Origin: Riptortus pedestris
Taxonomy: Eukaryota; Arthropoda; Insecta; Hemiptera; Alydidae
Length of the DNA: 64,000 bases
Direction: 5' to 3'
Assembly (NCBI GenBank): GCA_019009955.1
Contig: CM032230.1
Location: 22,125,001-22,189,000 of the forward strand
The position numbers and the translations under genes are program-made. The notes under the pieces were generated by a model. That model made no database searches. It was not told the DNA's origin and saw only the letters and a program-made list of their open reading frames with translations. Numbering within the stretch: the first letter of the stretch is position 1; each line of letters opens with the position of its first letter. Shown here one piece after another: positions 10,946 to 22,962 of the stretch.

Positions 10946-11260
10946 TATATAAAAGTAGTATAAAAATGTCAAGTATAAACGTACGTATGATTGAGTATAT
11001 AATCTGTCTAGTGTGAAAGTTTGTATATTTACAATAAGAAGCATAAAAGTATAGTTTATTAGTATATAAAGTATAAATATTAGAGGCATATACGTATCTT
11101 AATTTACGAGTTCATATCTAACAGGCATCTCAAAGTATTCTCTGAGAGGTATCAGAAATTACAATATCATATCTCTACTAAGAAAACTAGAGCCTTACAA
11201 GTTTATATCTAATGAAAAAGAATTAGATTGAGTTTATTAACTGTCTAGTGTACAACTTTG
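10945..11260. repeat. Diverged satellite units
   Basis: GAGTATATAATCTGTCTAGT, ACAATAAGAAGCATAAAAG and GAGCCTTACAAGTTTATATC recur in the 13.7-15.8 kb array, so this is the decayed left edge of the same domain. Confidence 0.6.
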
Positions 11261-11730
11261 TCTGCGTGGATTCCAACTTTTAGTTATCTAATAACAAAAG
11301 AAGGGGGAGGGGTCAATAAAACGTACTTGCATATATCTGAACAAAGTAAAATTTCTATAAAAACAATATTTGGTATTAGGATTCATATAATGTGGTTTAC
11401 AATAGAACAAAGTATTGTTTATGTAACACTAGTAGAAATTGGGGTTTACTGAAGGCAGAAAACTGCAAATACCTCGGTTAATATTCAAGATAGAGAGTAA
11501 ATATAACAATATTTATAGTACATTTAATTTGCAATAAGATTTATTTTATACACTTTTACGATCCGACTTAAAGTAACAGAGATATCTTCAAAATTCCCTT
11601 CCTTTAAAACCCCCTCCCCCTGGTCCTATTTCAGTCGTTAACGAACCTGATCTTTCTTTTTACATAAAACGACTAAATATCGAGTTTGATAACGTTCAAA
11701 CAAAAATTGCGACCGCTAGTGAGGTAACAG

Positions 11731-11734
<4 letters not shown>

Positions 11735-11817
<83 letters not shown>
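11735..11817. repeat. (TA)n core, 83 bp
   Basis: One of the longest pure TA runs here; the Helitron 3' end lies directly against it. Confidence 0.95.
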
Positions 11818-11818
<1 letters not shown>

Positions 11819-13575
11819 TAGCTCAGATACCCGGCTTCGCCCGGGAATTGATTTGAGGCTGAATGGTGATGTTATTTTTTTGGCAAGGCTTTACTTTGCA
11901 CAATATTTTGACATTTACCCGTCCAGTATTTAGGGCCGTTGTTGGCATTTGTTAATAATAAAATTAATTTTTATGTATTTCTTCACTGTCCTCCAAATTG
12001 TCATATTTCCCGTCTCCTGTGCATTATGCATAGATCTCAGTTATTAAGCACAAAATATTGTGGTGAAACGAAATATCACCATTATTAATTTTAGGCCTCC
12101 CTTATAACCCCCACTCCTGCCCGTCCCTAGAAATGGAGTTAGTGCTAATACACAAACCGAGTTTTATTTATTTCGGCTGGGTCTTTTGTCCCAAATAAAA
12201 TTGTTCACTTCCGCTATAGGTTTTAGCATATAACTCGTTTATAATACGGTATACGAAAAAAGTGAGTAAAACAACTGAGGAAAGAAAGAGGGAGTGAGAA
12301 AGGTTCTAGATTACAGGAAGGTCTTCCAAACTGTCCCTAACGTTCCAGGTTATCCAACAGAACATGACTAACGGCTAACTCTCAATTCCGCTAGCATTAC
12401 CTTATATTCAGATTCTATTTTCAATTCTAATTATGTATGTTTAAATACTTTCGTTTTTTGTGAATTAATTGATGTTTTAAACACATTAAAGGATGAAAAT
12501 ACTTACTTCCGATTAATTAATGTTCCAGTGAAAGACAGAGGAAGGGGGGGGGGGAGTAATATATGTTGCTCCTCATGAAACAGCTACTTGTTTTTAAAAT
12601 GCTTCATACAATTGAAATGTTCTTGTTTATCGTCATGTTCATAATTGCCGAGAAACCAATAGGAAACGAAATACCGCTATTATTAATTTCAGGCATTCCT
12701 TATAACCCCCACTCCTGCCCGTCCCTAGAAATGTTGATATGGTTTGTTATAATGAAAGCGTTAGTGCTAATACACATACCGAGTTTTATTTATTTCGGTT
12801 GGGTCTATTGTCCCAAATAAAATTGTTCACTTCCGCTATAGATTTTAGCGTATATCTCGTTTATTATTCGGTATACGAAAAAAGTGTATATAACAAATGT
12901 TACTCTAAATAACAAAGTAAACAACTTTTGTTATGTTCATATTTACCGAAAAACCAATAGGAAACGAAATATCGCTATTTTTAATTTCAGGCTTCCCTTA
13001 TAACCCCCACTCCTGCCCGTCCCTAGAAATGTTGGTATGGCTCGTTATAATGAAAGCGTTAGTGCTAATAGATATACCGAGTTTTACTTAGTTCGGTTGA
13101 GTGTTTTGTGCCAAATAAAATTGTTGACTCCCGTTATAATTTTTAGTGTATAACTCATTTATACTTCGGTATACGGCGAAAGTGTATATAACAAAAGTTA
13201 CTCTAAATAACAAAATAAATAACTTTTGTTATGTGCAAATTTGCCGAAAAACCAATAGGAAACGAAATATCGCTATTTTTAATTTCAGGCCTCCCTTATA
13301 ACCCCCACTCCTGTTTGTCTTAGAGAATAATAATATAGCCTAAAGTCTAAGTTGGGCTAGTAGTAATATACATACCAAGTTTCATAAAATTCGGTTTAGC
13401 CGTTTATGCGTGAAAAGGTAACAAACAAACAAACAAATAAACAAACAAACAAACAGACACCAAAGAAACAAAATGCAGTTATGGTGTCTATGACATGTGA
13501 AACGAAAAGTTATCGTGAAATTTCGCGAAAAAAATCAATGTACAGACAGAGGTTACAATTTTATATATATATAGA
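11818..13575 (-). mobile_element. Non-autonomous canonical Helitron
   Basis: Read on the minus strand, it ends with the GC hairpin CCCGGGCGAAGCCGGG, about 10 bases, then CTAG directly before T. At the other end TCTATATATATATAA follows an A. TC...hairpin...CTAG inserted between A and T, with no target duplication, is the canonical Helitron signature. The interior has tandem repeats of about 298 bp (anchors GGAAACGAAATA near 12661, 12959 and 13258; also CCTTATAACCCCCACTCCTG) and an (ACAA)n run at 13418-13453. No Rep or helicase coding is present. A second copy is at 38909. The right boundary is less certain than the left because both it and the target are TA-rich. Confidence 0.7.
12648..13330. 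repeat. Internal tandem repeats (~298 bp) of the Helitron
   Basis: ACCAATAGGAAACGAAATA recurs at about 12655, 12953 and 13252 with conserved following sequence; a diverged unit starts near 12061. Confidence 0.8.
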
Positions 13576-13722
13576 TATATATATATATACAGTTTTGAAC
13601 GGACCTCATTTTCGTCATCTACTAGGTAGGATCGATGGACTTTAGATGAAAAATTTCGAGAATTCCGTCATGAACGTCGTACGACCTCAATAGCTAATTT
13701 CCGTTAAGGGAAATCTGCTAAT

Positions 13723-15850
13723 ATACATCTCGTACTTAGGAGTTTAATAAGTTTTCTGGTGTACAAGTATATATCTTTACAATGAGAGGCATACAAGTAA
13801 ATATTGCAACTAAGACAGCCTTGCAAGTGTATACCCAGGGAGTATAAAAAGTAGAGCATAAAATTAGATATCTTAACAATTTATTAGAGCCTTAAAAGTT
13901 TATATCTAATGCCCAAGTGTGAGTGCATAATCTTGCCTAGTGTGCAAGTATATATCCTGTCTAGTATGCAGCTATGTATCTTTACAATGAGAGGACAAGA
14001 ATATATTGCAACTAAGATAGACTTGCAAGTGTATATAAAACCCAGGAGTATAAAAAGTAGTATATAATCTGTCTTAGGGTGCAAGTATATATCTACAATG
14101 AGAGGACAAGAATATGGGTATATTGCAACTAAGATAGACTTGCAAGTGTATATAAAACCCAGGAGTATAAAAAGTAGTATATAATCTGTCTAGGGAGCAA
14201 GTATTTTATGAGAGGACAAGAATATGGGTATATTGCAACTAAGATAGACTTGCAAGTGTATATAAAACCCAGGAGTATAAAAAGTAGTATATAATCTGTC
14301 TAGGGAGCAAGTATTTTATGAGAGGACAAGAATATGGGTATATTGCAACTAAGATAGACTTGCAAGTGTATATAAAACCCAGGAGTATAAAAAGTAGTAT
14401 ATAATCTGTCTAGGGAGCAAGTATTTTATGAGAGGACAAGAATATGGGTATATTGCAACTAAGATAGACTTGCAAGTGTATATAAAACCCAGGAGTATAA
14501 AAAGTAGTATATAATCTGTCTAGGGAGCAAGTATTTTATGAGAGGACAAGAATATGGGTATATTGCAACTAAGATAGACTTGCAAGTGTATATAAAACCC
14601 AGGAGTATAAAAAGTAGTATATAATCTGTCTAGGGTGCAAGTATATATCTACAATGAGAGGACAAGAATATGGGTATATTGCAACTAAGATAGACTTGCA
14701 AGTGTATATAAAACCCAGGAGTATAAAAAGTAGTATATAATCTGTCTAGGGAGCAAGTATTTTATGAGAGGACAAGAATATGGGTATATTGCAACTAAGA
14801 TAGACTTGCAAGTGTATATAAAAAACCCAGGAGTATAAAAAGTAGTATATAATCTGTCTAGGGTGCAAGTATATATCTACAATGAGAGGACAAGAATACG
14901 GGTATATTGCAACTAAGATAGACTTGCAAGTGTATATATACCCAGGCGTATAAAAAGTATATAAAAGTAGTATATAATCTGTCTAGCATGCAATCTTTAC
15001 AGACAGCCATGCAAGTGAATACTCAGGGATTATAAAAAGTATAAAAAAACAAGAGTACAAAAGTATGAGTGAGTATATAATCTGTCGGTTGTGAAAGTAT
15101 ATGTATTACAATGAGAGGTACTAAGTAGATATCTTACGAGTTATTGAAGCGTCACAAGTTAATATCTAATGCCTAAGTGTGACTGCATAATATGCCAACT
15201 GTGCTTATATCGTATCTTTACAACGAGAGGTCAGGAATATATTGCTACTAAGACAGCCTAGGAAGTATATGTGTATGTGTATATATATGTATATATATAT
15301 ATATATATATATACACACAACAAGGAGTATAGAAATGTAGATTATAATATATCTAGTGTGGAAGTATATATCTCTGAGAGGCATACAAGTAAGTATACAA
15401 TATGTCTAGTGTGGAACAATGAGAGGCACATATCGTATCTATGAGAACCTTGAATATTTAGGGAGTATAAAATGTGCACGAGTGAGTATACAATCTGTCT
15501 AGTGTGCAAGTTATCTTAACAATGAGAAGCATAAAAGCATAATATCGTATCTATGAGAACTTTGCAAATGTATATTCAGGGAGTATAAAAGTATCTACGA
15601 GTGAGTATACAATATGTCTAGTGTGCGAGATATCTTAGCAATTAGAAACAGCATAATATCGTATCTATACGAACCTTGCAAATGTATTTTCACGGAGTAT
15701 AAAAGCATGATACAATGTCTAGTGTGCAAGTTATCTTAACAATGAGAGGCATAGAAGCATAATATCGTATCTATGAGAACCTTGCAAATGTGTTTTCAGG
15801 GATTATAAAAGTATCTATGAGTGAGTATAGAAAGTGATTACTTTCTACAC
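13723..15850. repeat. Satellite array, 110-bp unit in the centre
   Basis: From about 14100 to 14935 the unit AGAGGACAAGAATATGGGTA...AGGAGTATAAAAAGTAGT...TAATCTGTCTAGGGAGCAAG recurs with a 110-bp period (AGAGGACAAG at 14211, 14321, 14431, 14541), nearly identical between copies. A longer variant has GTGCAAGTATATATCTACAA in place of the GGAGCAAG end. Both edges (13723-14090, 14940-15850) hold older, diverged units, as expected of an array homogenised from the centre. Spurious open frames occur. No gene. Confidence 0.9.
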
Positions 15851-16122
15851 TCTATTGCAAAATGTTTCACTTTCTTCACTCATCTCAGTTTAGCACTTCA
15901 GTCTTTAGTTTAGTTACCATTATTCAGCGATTACAGAAAAATATAATTTTAACGATTAGAGTCTGATAAGCGTGAGTATATAAAATCAGTCTAGTTTACA
16001 TATCATTTAATCACTAGGGTTAGAGGCATAAAAGAATACATGTAATAATGTGTTTATATAATTTGTCTAGTGTTGAAATCTTACAATGATACACTGCGTC
16101 GAAAGCGCTCTGCTGTTTTAAT
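15851..16122. other. Spacer with satellite scraps
   Basis: ATAATTTGTCTAGTGTTGAA near 16060 is a satellite remnant. No gene. Confidence 0.4.
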
Positions 16123-16123
16123 A

Positions 16124-17069
16124 AAAAGTCCGTCACGCAGGGGCTGCGTAAACTAAGCAGATTTCTCTCGCGCAGGTTTACAAAAGATAAATATACATAA
16201 AGGACTATACACTACCGTGAATAGTCAGTAAATTTGCAATACAAGTTAATAATCTATACACCGGAGTGCAGGTGAATTTTAAATAAACAGGGGAGCCAGC
16301 CTCGTAGCGTTGCATAGATAGATCGGAAAGACAAACAATCAATAAAATATATTTGAATATAAACTAATAATTTTATTAAAAACAATTTTATAAAGCTAGT
16401 GCTGAAAAATTTGCAATGAATCAGATTCAGTTTTATCTCAATCACTCAAATTTTAGCAATCCAAAAACAAAAGAAGAGGGGGAGGGGGTCAAAAAAACGT
16501 ATTTGCATATATCTGAACAAAGTAAAATTTCTATAAAAACAATATTTGGTATTAGGATTCATATAATGTGGTTTACAATAAAACAATATAATGTGGTTTA
16601 CAATAAAACAATATAATGTGGTTTACAATAAAACAAAGTATTGTTTATGTAACACTAGTAGAAATGGGGGTTTAGGCTGAAAATATCTCGGTTAATATTC
16701 AAGATAGGGAGTAAATATACTAAAAATATTTATAGTACATTTAATTTGCAATAAGATTTATTTTATTCACTTTTACGATCCGACTTATAGTAACGGAGAT
16801 ATTTTGAATTTTTAAAATTCCCTCCCTCTCAGTCGTTAACGAACCTGATCTTTCCTTTTACATAAAACGACTAAATATCAAGTTTGATAACGATCTAACA
16901 AAAATGGCGACCGCTAGTGAGGTAACAGACAAATATATACATAGTTTTGAACGGACCTCATTTTCGTCATCTACTAGGGAGGATCGATGGACTTTTGATG
17001 AAAAATTTCGAAAATTCCGTCATGAGTACGACCTCAATAGCTGATTTCCGTAAAGAGAAATCTACTAAT
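16124..17069 (-). mobile_element. HLE copy, Y module, both ends present
   Basis: 3' end AAAAAGTCCGTCACGCAGGG to 5' remnant TTTCCGTAAAGAGAAATCT. A 28-bp stretch (ATAATGTGGTTTACAATAAA...) is tandemly triplicated at 16561-16638. The core is only ACAAATATATACATAG. The sequence after the 5' end (TAATATACATCTAGTACTTA) matches that after the copy ending at 13722. Confidence 0.8.
16561..16638. repeat. Three tandem 28-bp repeats
   Basis: ATAATGTGGTTTACAATAAA recurs at 28-bp spacing inside the Y module; single in other copies. Confidence 0.85.
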
Positions 17070-17576
17070 ATACATCTAGTACTTATGAGCTTACTAAGTT
17101 TTCTAGCGTGGAAGTTAGTATCTTTCAATGAAAAGCTTAAAAGTTTATATGTGAAGATGTAACTAGTGGGTAGCACATGTTGAAAGGGAGGGATGACGTA
17201 AATGGTAGAACATGAGGAGCCTGTCAACGTCCTGCAAATATATGGAATATCAAAACGATGGCTGTATATATAAATAGAGCTTGGCACCGCACCAAGGCAA
17301 ATATGTTTGATTCACAATTCCCTCTAGTTCTCAGGTTCCCTCACAGCTACAACCTTCTTAGACAGCAAACTGACTTCAATTAATTTCCTACACTCCTGAT
17401 ACCAGTCAACGGTTGATGAGGAATCACAAAAACTCCAATATTATTCACATATTGGAAATCATATTATTACAAATATTATAAAAACATGAAAGCATTGGGA
17501 ATCCTCATTTTTAAAGACATCATTGGATGATTCACTTTAAATGATATTTCTTTCAGTAACACGAAGTTTTTCTCTT
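17070..17576. other. Satellite edge, then unique spacer
   Basis: 17070-17160 matches diverged satellite units; the rest is unique. A short minus-strand open frame has no recognisable domain. Confidence 0.4.
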
Positions 17577-18258
17577 AAAAAAAAAAGTCCGTCTCGCAGG
17601 AGCAGCGTAAACAAAGCAGATTTCCCAAGCAAAGGCTTACAATAGATACATCAGTATGTGAAGTATTGATGAAACACCACCGCAATTATAAAGTGAATAA
17701 ATACAAACGGTAATGACAAATCTATCAGTTACAAGTTAATAACTCTACAACGGAAAGCGTTTGACTTGTAAAAAAAACAGGGCAGCCAACCTGAATTCTA
17801 GACCTGAAAGAATAACCATTAATGAAATATATCTGAACAGAACACATTAATTCCATTGAAAACTATTATCTATAGCTAATGTTGCAATTCGTAATGAATC
17901 AGAATAATTTTAATCTCAATTACTTCAATTTTAGTAACACAAGAAAAAAAAGAAAGGGGAGAGGGGATCAAAAAAACGTTTTATCATATAGCTCAAAGAT
18001 TAATAGTTCAATGAAAAAAATTTTCCTTGTAATGAAGTAGTTCATGATAAAACATTAGTAGGATTGGGGGTTTACTGCAATCGGAAAACTATGAAATCCA
18101 AATATCTCGGTTAATATTCATGATACAGAAAATATGTATAAAACAATATTTATAAATCACTTAATTTGCAATAAGATTGGTTCTATACAATTTTTCGATC
18201 AAACGTATAGTAACGGAGATATTTCGAATTTTCAAAATTCTCCCCTCTAAACCTTAAG

Positions 18259-18306
<48 letters not shown>
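17577..18306 (-). mobile_element. HLE copy, Y module, 5' end lost at the core
   Basis: 3' end GTCCGTCTCGCAGGAGCAGC, Y module, body to CTCCCCTCTAAACC, then (TG)n-(TA)n at 18259-18306, where similarity stops. Confidence 0.75.
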
Positions 18307-18800
18307 CAAATCCCATGTAAAATATAAGTCAAAAACTCATCTAATTAAAAATTGGGCTGTAACTGACAACACATAAAACTTTTCGAAACTTTAACATATA
18401 CTTTTCAACGGCAAATATATACTGGCACTTTTAAATTACACAATTATTAACAGTAGATGGTTAAATATGTTCTTACCAGCACCGATTCAACATGAAGGAA
18501 TACAATACTTGCCCTTATAATTATACCCCAACAGTATATTTAAGACTAATATGCGATATTTTGACTATTGACTGACGAACGACGAAAATTAAAACAGGAA
18601 GAAAACGACAATTACCAAAAAGATAAGCTATTTTTAAAACACAATAATGAGCTTAAAATATGTGCAGAGCATACTTTTGTATGCAAGTAATAGGTTGAAT
18701 ACTTATTACAGTTGATAAAATAAATTAAGTATTTACGAATAATCAATAATTCTCGTTTTATGGATAATTCTCTCGTTGTTATTTCATTCTTAATAGTTGT
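18307..18800. other. Unique AT-rich spacer
   Basis: No repeat or gene recognised. Confidence 0.4.
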
Positions 18801-19108
18801 TACATATTATTGAATCAATCTTATAGAAAATGTACTGTTAAGTAAATGATATGTACGTCTTTTGACTACCTTCAATATTAAACAAGATATTTGCATTTTT
18901 TAGATTTCGCCCATCAGTAAACCTCCTCTCCTACTCTAGTCAAATATATTAATCACATATATAACTGTTACATCATGAACCACTTTATTTGAAGACTTAA
19001 TACTAAATATGGTTCTTATTGATGAAATTTTACGTTACGAGGTAAATGTAATACGTAACGCACGTGGGAAATCTCCTTAGTTATCGCAGCCCCTGCGAGA
19101 CGGACTTT
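18800..19108 (+). mobile_element. HLE 3' part (Y-like module)
   Basis: TATTAAACAAGATATTTGCA, then a shortened Y module and the 3' end GCAGCCCCTGCGAGACGGAC. 5' half absent. It faces the next copy 22 bp away, 3' end to 3' end. Confidence 0.7.
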
Positions 19109-19130
19109 GGTGTTTCTTTGCTACAATTAT

Positions 19131-19911
19131 AAAAGTCCGTCACGCAGGGGCTGCGTAAACTAAGCAGATATCCGTCGTGAAGTTTAGTAATAGATAAATA
19201 TACCTACTGCCAACACAACAGCACCGTGAATAAATACAAATGTAAATAAGAAATGTTTCATCCAATTTCAATAACCTGCCGACAGGAAGCGTTGGGTTAG
19301 AAATGTAATCAAACAGGTCTGCCCGCCTCACACCGGAAAAAAAAAACAATTACTGAAATATATCAGAATATAACATATTAATTTTATTGAGAACTATTTA
19401 CTATATCTAGTACTGCAATTAATAATGAGACAGAATAATTGTTATCTCAATCTATCAAATTTTAGTAGTCTAAAACCTTAAGACGGAGGGGGGGGGTCAC
19501 CAGAACATATTTACTTGTATCTTGTACAATAAAGGTCTCTTGAATACAATTTTTGGTATTTAAACTTCGAATAATGTGATCTATTATGTAGCAGAGTATT
19601 GTTTGTGTAACATGAGTAGAAGTGGCGGTTTGCTGAAAACTGAAATATGCAAATATCTCGGTTAATATTCAAGATAGAGAATAATCGTAAATAACAATAT
19701 TTATAGTAAATTTAATTTGCAATAAGATTGGTTATATACAGTTTTTCGATCCCATGCATAATAACGGATATCTTGAATTTTCGAAAATCCCCCCCTCCCT
19801 CTGGTTCGATTTCAGCCAGTAACGAACTTGGTCTGTCTTTTTACATAAAACGGTTAAATATCGAGTTTCGTAACGATCAAACAAAAATTGCGACCGCTAG
19901 AGCGTTAAGAG

Positions 19912-19957
<46 letters not shown>

Positions 19958-20079
19958 GAACGTTCTTCATTTTCGTCATCTCCTGGGTAGGATCGATGGA
20001 CATTTGAACAAATTTTTCTAAAATCGCGTCATGGGTACGACCTCAATAGCTAGTTTCCCTTAGGGGAAATCTGCTAAAA
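19131..20079 (-). mobile_element. HLE copy, Y module, complete
   Basis: Both ends intact: AAAAGTCCGTCACGCAGGGG at the left and TTTCCCTTAGGGGAAATCTG at the right; TA core 19916-19952. About 950 bp, the reference length for a Y copy. The ATG-led frame at 19728 runs through the TA core by chance. Confidence 0.85.
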
Positions 20080-20196
20080 TATAGAAAAATAAAAGAATAT
20101 AATAAGAGGAATACAAGTACATACAATTAATAACATAAGCTATTTTAAAGAGAAAGCGCATATTAGGTTCAGGATAAATAACAACAAATAAATGAG

Positions 20197-20726
20197 AAAA
20201 AAAAGTCCATTGCGCAGGGGCTGGGCAAACTAAGCAGATTTTCCAAGCGACCGTTTACAGTAGATAAATCTACATACAGGTAACACTACCGTAAATGTTA
20301 AGTGGATAAATACAGACGGTACTGAGAAATCTTTCAGTCAGTTTACAAAATAACAGAAATCGGCTGCAATCAAAACAAACAGGCCAGCCAACCTAGTAGC
20401 ACGGACTTAATAGATAGAACGGGAAAACAAACAATGAAATATATCTGAGAATAACAATTTAATTTTATTAAAAGAAATTTACTAAAGCTAGTGCTGTAAT
20501 TTGCTATGAATCAGAACCAGTTTTATCTCAATCACTCGATTGGTTCTATACGATTTTTCAATCCGACGTATAGTAACAGAGATATTTCGAATCTTCGAAC
20601 CCCCTCCCCGGTCCGATTTCAGTCGTTAACGAACTTGATCTCTCTTTTAAATAAACGACTAAATAAATGGAAACGATTAAACAATAATTGCGACCGCTAG
20701 AGCGGTAACAGAGAATATATATATTC
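20197..20726 (-). mobile_element. HLE copy, internally deleted Y, 5' end lost
   Basis: 3' end AAAAGTCCATTGCGCAGGGG; part of the Y module is joined directly to ATTGGTTCTATACGATTTTT of the body (near 20535); ends in a short TA tract. Confidence 0.75.
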
Positions 20727-21245
20727 AGTCATACAGGACTGTATTCCAGAACCCTGTATGCTGAGGAATACATATGAAATACGTAGAAGGCTAAGGAGCC
20801 TGAGAAATCATTGTCGACTGAATAAAAAGAGTAATTTTATAGCAAAGGCCTCGATGTAAAGGAGGGTGATTTAAAAAATATCCGTTAATTAACTTCAACT
20901 CGAAAAATTGTATAGCTTTAATGCATATGAAATGTACTATAAATTTTGTTTGATATATTTAATCTATGTCTTTAATATTAAGGACATTTTAGATTATTTA
21001 TTAATTTTTATTTACTAAATTATTATGACTTAAGCGAATTACTAGAACTTCCTTGATCACAAGTCTGTCTTCTTACGCATCTCATTGGTAGGATAGATGG
21101 GCATTTGATGATTTTTCTAAAATCGTGTCACGAGTCATACCCTCCAATAGCCGATTCCTATTAAGCAAGAGAAAACAGCTAAAAGGATAGATGTCTGTGG
21201 TAGGAGAACCGCCTAATCAAAATATATTATCACCACCCCCGAATT
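20727..21245 (-). repeat. Diverged HLE scraps with shared downstream flank
   Basis: 20860-21000 is a decayed HLE body; 21070-21185 is an HLE 5' segment (GGTAGGATAGATGGGCATTT, CAATAGCCGATTCCTATTAA). The following GGATAGATGTCTGTGGTAGG and AGAACCGCC match the sequence after the HLE end at 28505-28555, so the two loci share flank. Confidence 0.55.
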
Positions 21246-21370
21246 TTTAGCAGATTTCCCTTAAGGGAGATCAGCTATTGAGGTCGTACTCATGACGCGA
21301 TTTTCGAAAAATTTCTTAAAATATCCATCGATCCTACTCAGGGGTTGACGAAAATGATGTCCGTTCAAAA

Positions 21371-21414
<44 letters not shown>

Positions 21415-21415
21415 C
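21246..21415 (+). mobile_element. HLE 5' segment with TA core
   Basis: TTTTTAGCAGATTTCCCTTA to CGTTCAAAAG, then TA to 21412. The next HLE follows within 12 bp in the same orientation. Confidence 0.8.
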
Positions 21416-21423
21416 TTTGTTGC

Positions 21424-21546
21424 TTTTTAGCAGATTTCCCTTAAGGGAAATCAGCTATTGAGGTCGTACTCATGACGCGAGTTTCGAAAAATTTCTTCAA
21501 ATGTCCATCGATCCTACCCAGGAGATGACAAAAATGAGGTCCGTTC

Positions 21547-21616
<70 letters not shown>

Positions 21617-22168
21617 CTGTTAACGCTCTAGCGGTCGCAATTTTTGTTTGATCGTTACCAAACTCGGAATTTAATCGTTTTATGTAAAAAGGAAGATCAA
21701 GTTCGTTAATGGCTGAAATCGGACAAGTGGAAGGAGGGGGTTTAGAGGGGGATTTTTGAAAATTCAAAATATCTCTGTTATTATGCGTCGGATCGAAAAA
21801 TTGTATAGAATCAATCTTATTGCAAATTAAATTTACTATAAATATTGTTCTATACATTTTTTCTGTATCTTGAATATTAACCGAGATATTTGCATTTGTA
21901 TTCTGCGTGTGATTGCCAGTAGGCTATGTTCGGACTTTCCGGCGAGAGCTCTGGTGGCCGATTCCATAACTATTCGTCCCTCGTGAATAGGTTTAGAGGT
22001 TAGGTTAACTGTTTTTTGGGGCTAGAAACTACTGGGTTACTACGCCCTAAATAATGTTTTAGGTTTAGAGGTTTCTTACTACTACAGTTGTTATTAGGCA
22101 GATTTCTCTATTGCAAAACCACGTGGGAAATCTGCTTAGTTTACACAGCCCCTGCGTGACGGACTTTC
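21424..22168 (+). mobile_element. HLE copy, Z module, complete
   Basis: Both ends are intact: TTTTTAGCAGATTTCCCTTA with the palindrome GATTTCCCTTAAGGGAAATC, TA core 21553-21612, body, Z module (GGCTATGTTCGGACTTTCCG, CGTCCCTCGTGAATAGG, TTAGGTTAACTGTTTTTTGG) and the end CAGCCCCTGCGTGACGGACT. About 745 bp; a good reference copy. The 138-residue minus-strand open frame across it follows family sequence and the TA core, not selection. Confidence 0.9.
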
Positions 22169-22169
22169 T

Positions 22170-22792
22170 ATACATATTTGTCTGTTATCACTCTAGCGGT
22201 CGAAATTTTTGTTTGATCGTTACGAAACTCGATATTTAACCGCTTTATGTAAAAAGACAGATCAAAATATCTCCGTAATTATGCATCGGATTGAAAAATT
22301 GTATAAATTCAATCTTATTGCAAATTAAATTTACTATAAATATTGTTATATGCATTTATTCTCTATCTTGAATATTAACCGAGATATTTGCATTTTTATG
22401 AAGTCTGTGGTCGGGTATAGTTCGGATTAAGTCGGCCATTTCCGTCATTGCTCGGCACAGGTGGAAGCTTCTTATAACCTCACCTGTCGTTTCTAACCTT
22501 ACCTTAACTTAGTTACTTTGTGAGATTTATGCAAATACGTTCTGTTCCATCCGCCCCCCCCCACCTTCTTAAGTTCTTGGACTACTAAAATTTGAGTTAT
22601 AAAAATATATATTATTCTTACAAATCAAAAGCCGTTTCAGTTGGGAATTTATTTAATTAACTGAAAGATTTCACCTTACCGTTTGTATTTAATCACGGTG
22701 GTATTGTGTTACCAGTATGCAGATTTCTCTATTGCTAACCTTCACATGGGAAATCTGCTTAGTTTACGCAGCCCCTGCGTGAAGGACTTTTC
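22170..22792 (+). mobile_element. HLE copy, X/Y chimeric 3' module, 5' end lost
   Basis: Begins at the core edge (TTTGTCTGTTATCACTCTAG) right after the previous 3' end. The G-rich tract is deleted. X-like sequence passes into a Y module and ends GCAGCCCCTGCGTGAAGGAC. Confidence 0.75.
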
Positions 22793-22795
22793 AAA

Positions 22796-22962
22796 TTCTC
22801 CCCCTGGTCTTATATCCGCCGTTAACGGACTTGATCTTTAATTTTACAGAAAACGACTAAATACCGAGTTCGGTAACTATCAAACAAAAATTGTGACCGC
22901 TAGGGTTGAAGAAAAATTTCGAAAATTTCGTCACGAGTACGACCTCAATAGCGAAAAAATCA
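22796..22962 (-). mobile_element. HLE internal fragment with core deleted
   Basis: CCGTTAACGGACTTGATC and ATTGTGACCGCTAGGG are joined directly to GAAAAATTTCGAAAATTTCG with no TA tract. Confidence 0.7.

Larger units (their letters stand above)
11270..13722 (-). mobile_element. HLE copy split by a canonical Helitron
   Basis: Y-module end and body at 11270-11734, TA core 11735-11817, Helitron 11818-13575, residual TA, then the HLE 5' segment (TTTTGAACGGACCTCATTTT, CTACTAGGTAGGATCGATGG) and 5' palindrome remnant TTTCCGTTAAGGGAAAT. The 3' hairpin end is missing on the left. Confidence 0.8.

Noticed and set aside
14100..14935. CRISPR-like regular repeats.
   Set aside because: The 110-bp period is a continuous tandem array with no unique spacers, in an animal-like context.
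21441..21857. Recurrent 90-138-residue open frames in HLE copies on either strand, with (YI)n runs.
   Set aside because: They look similar between copies only because the copies are related. The frame passes through (TA)n, whose length changes frame freely; most copies break the frame, and no domain is recognisable.
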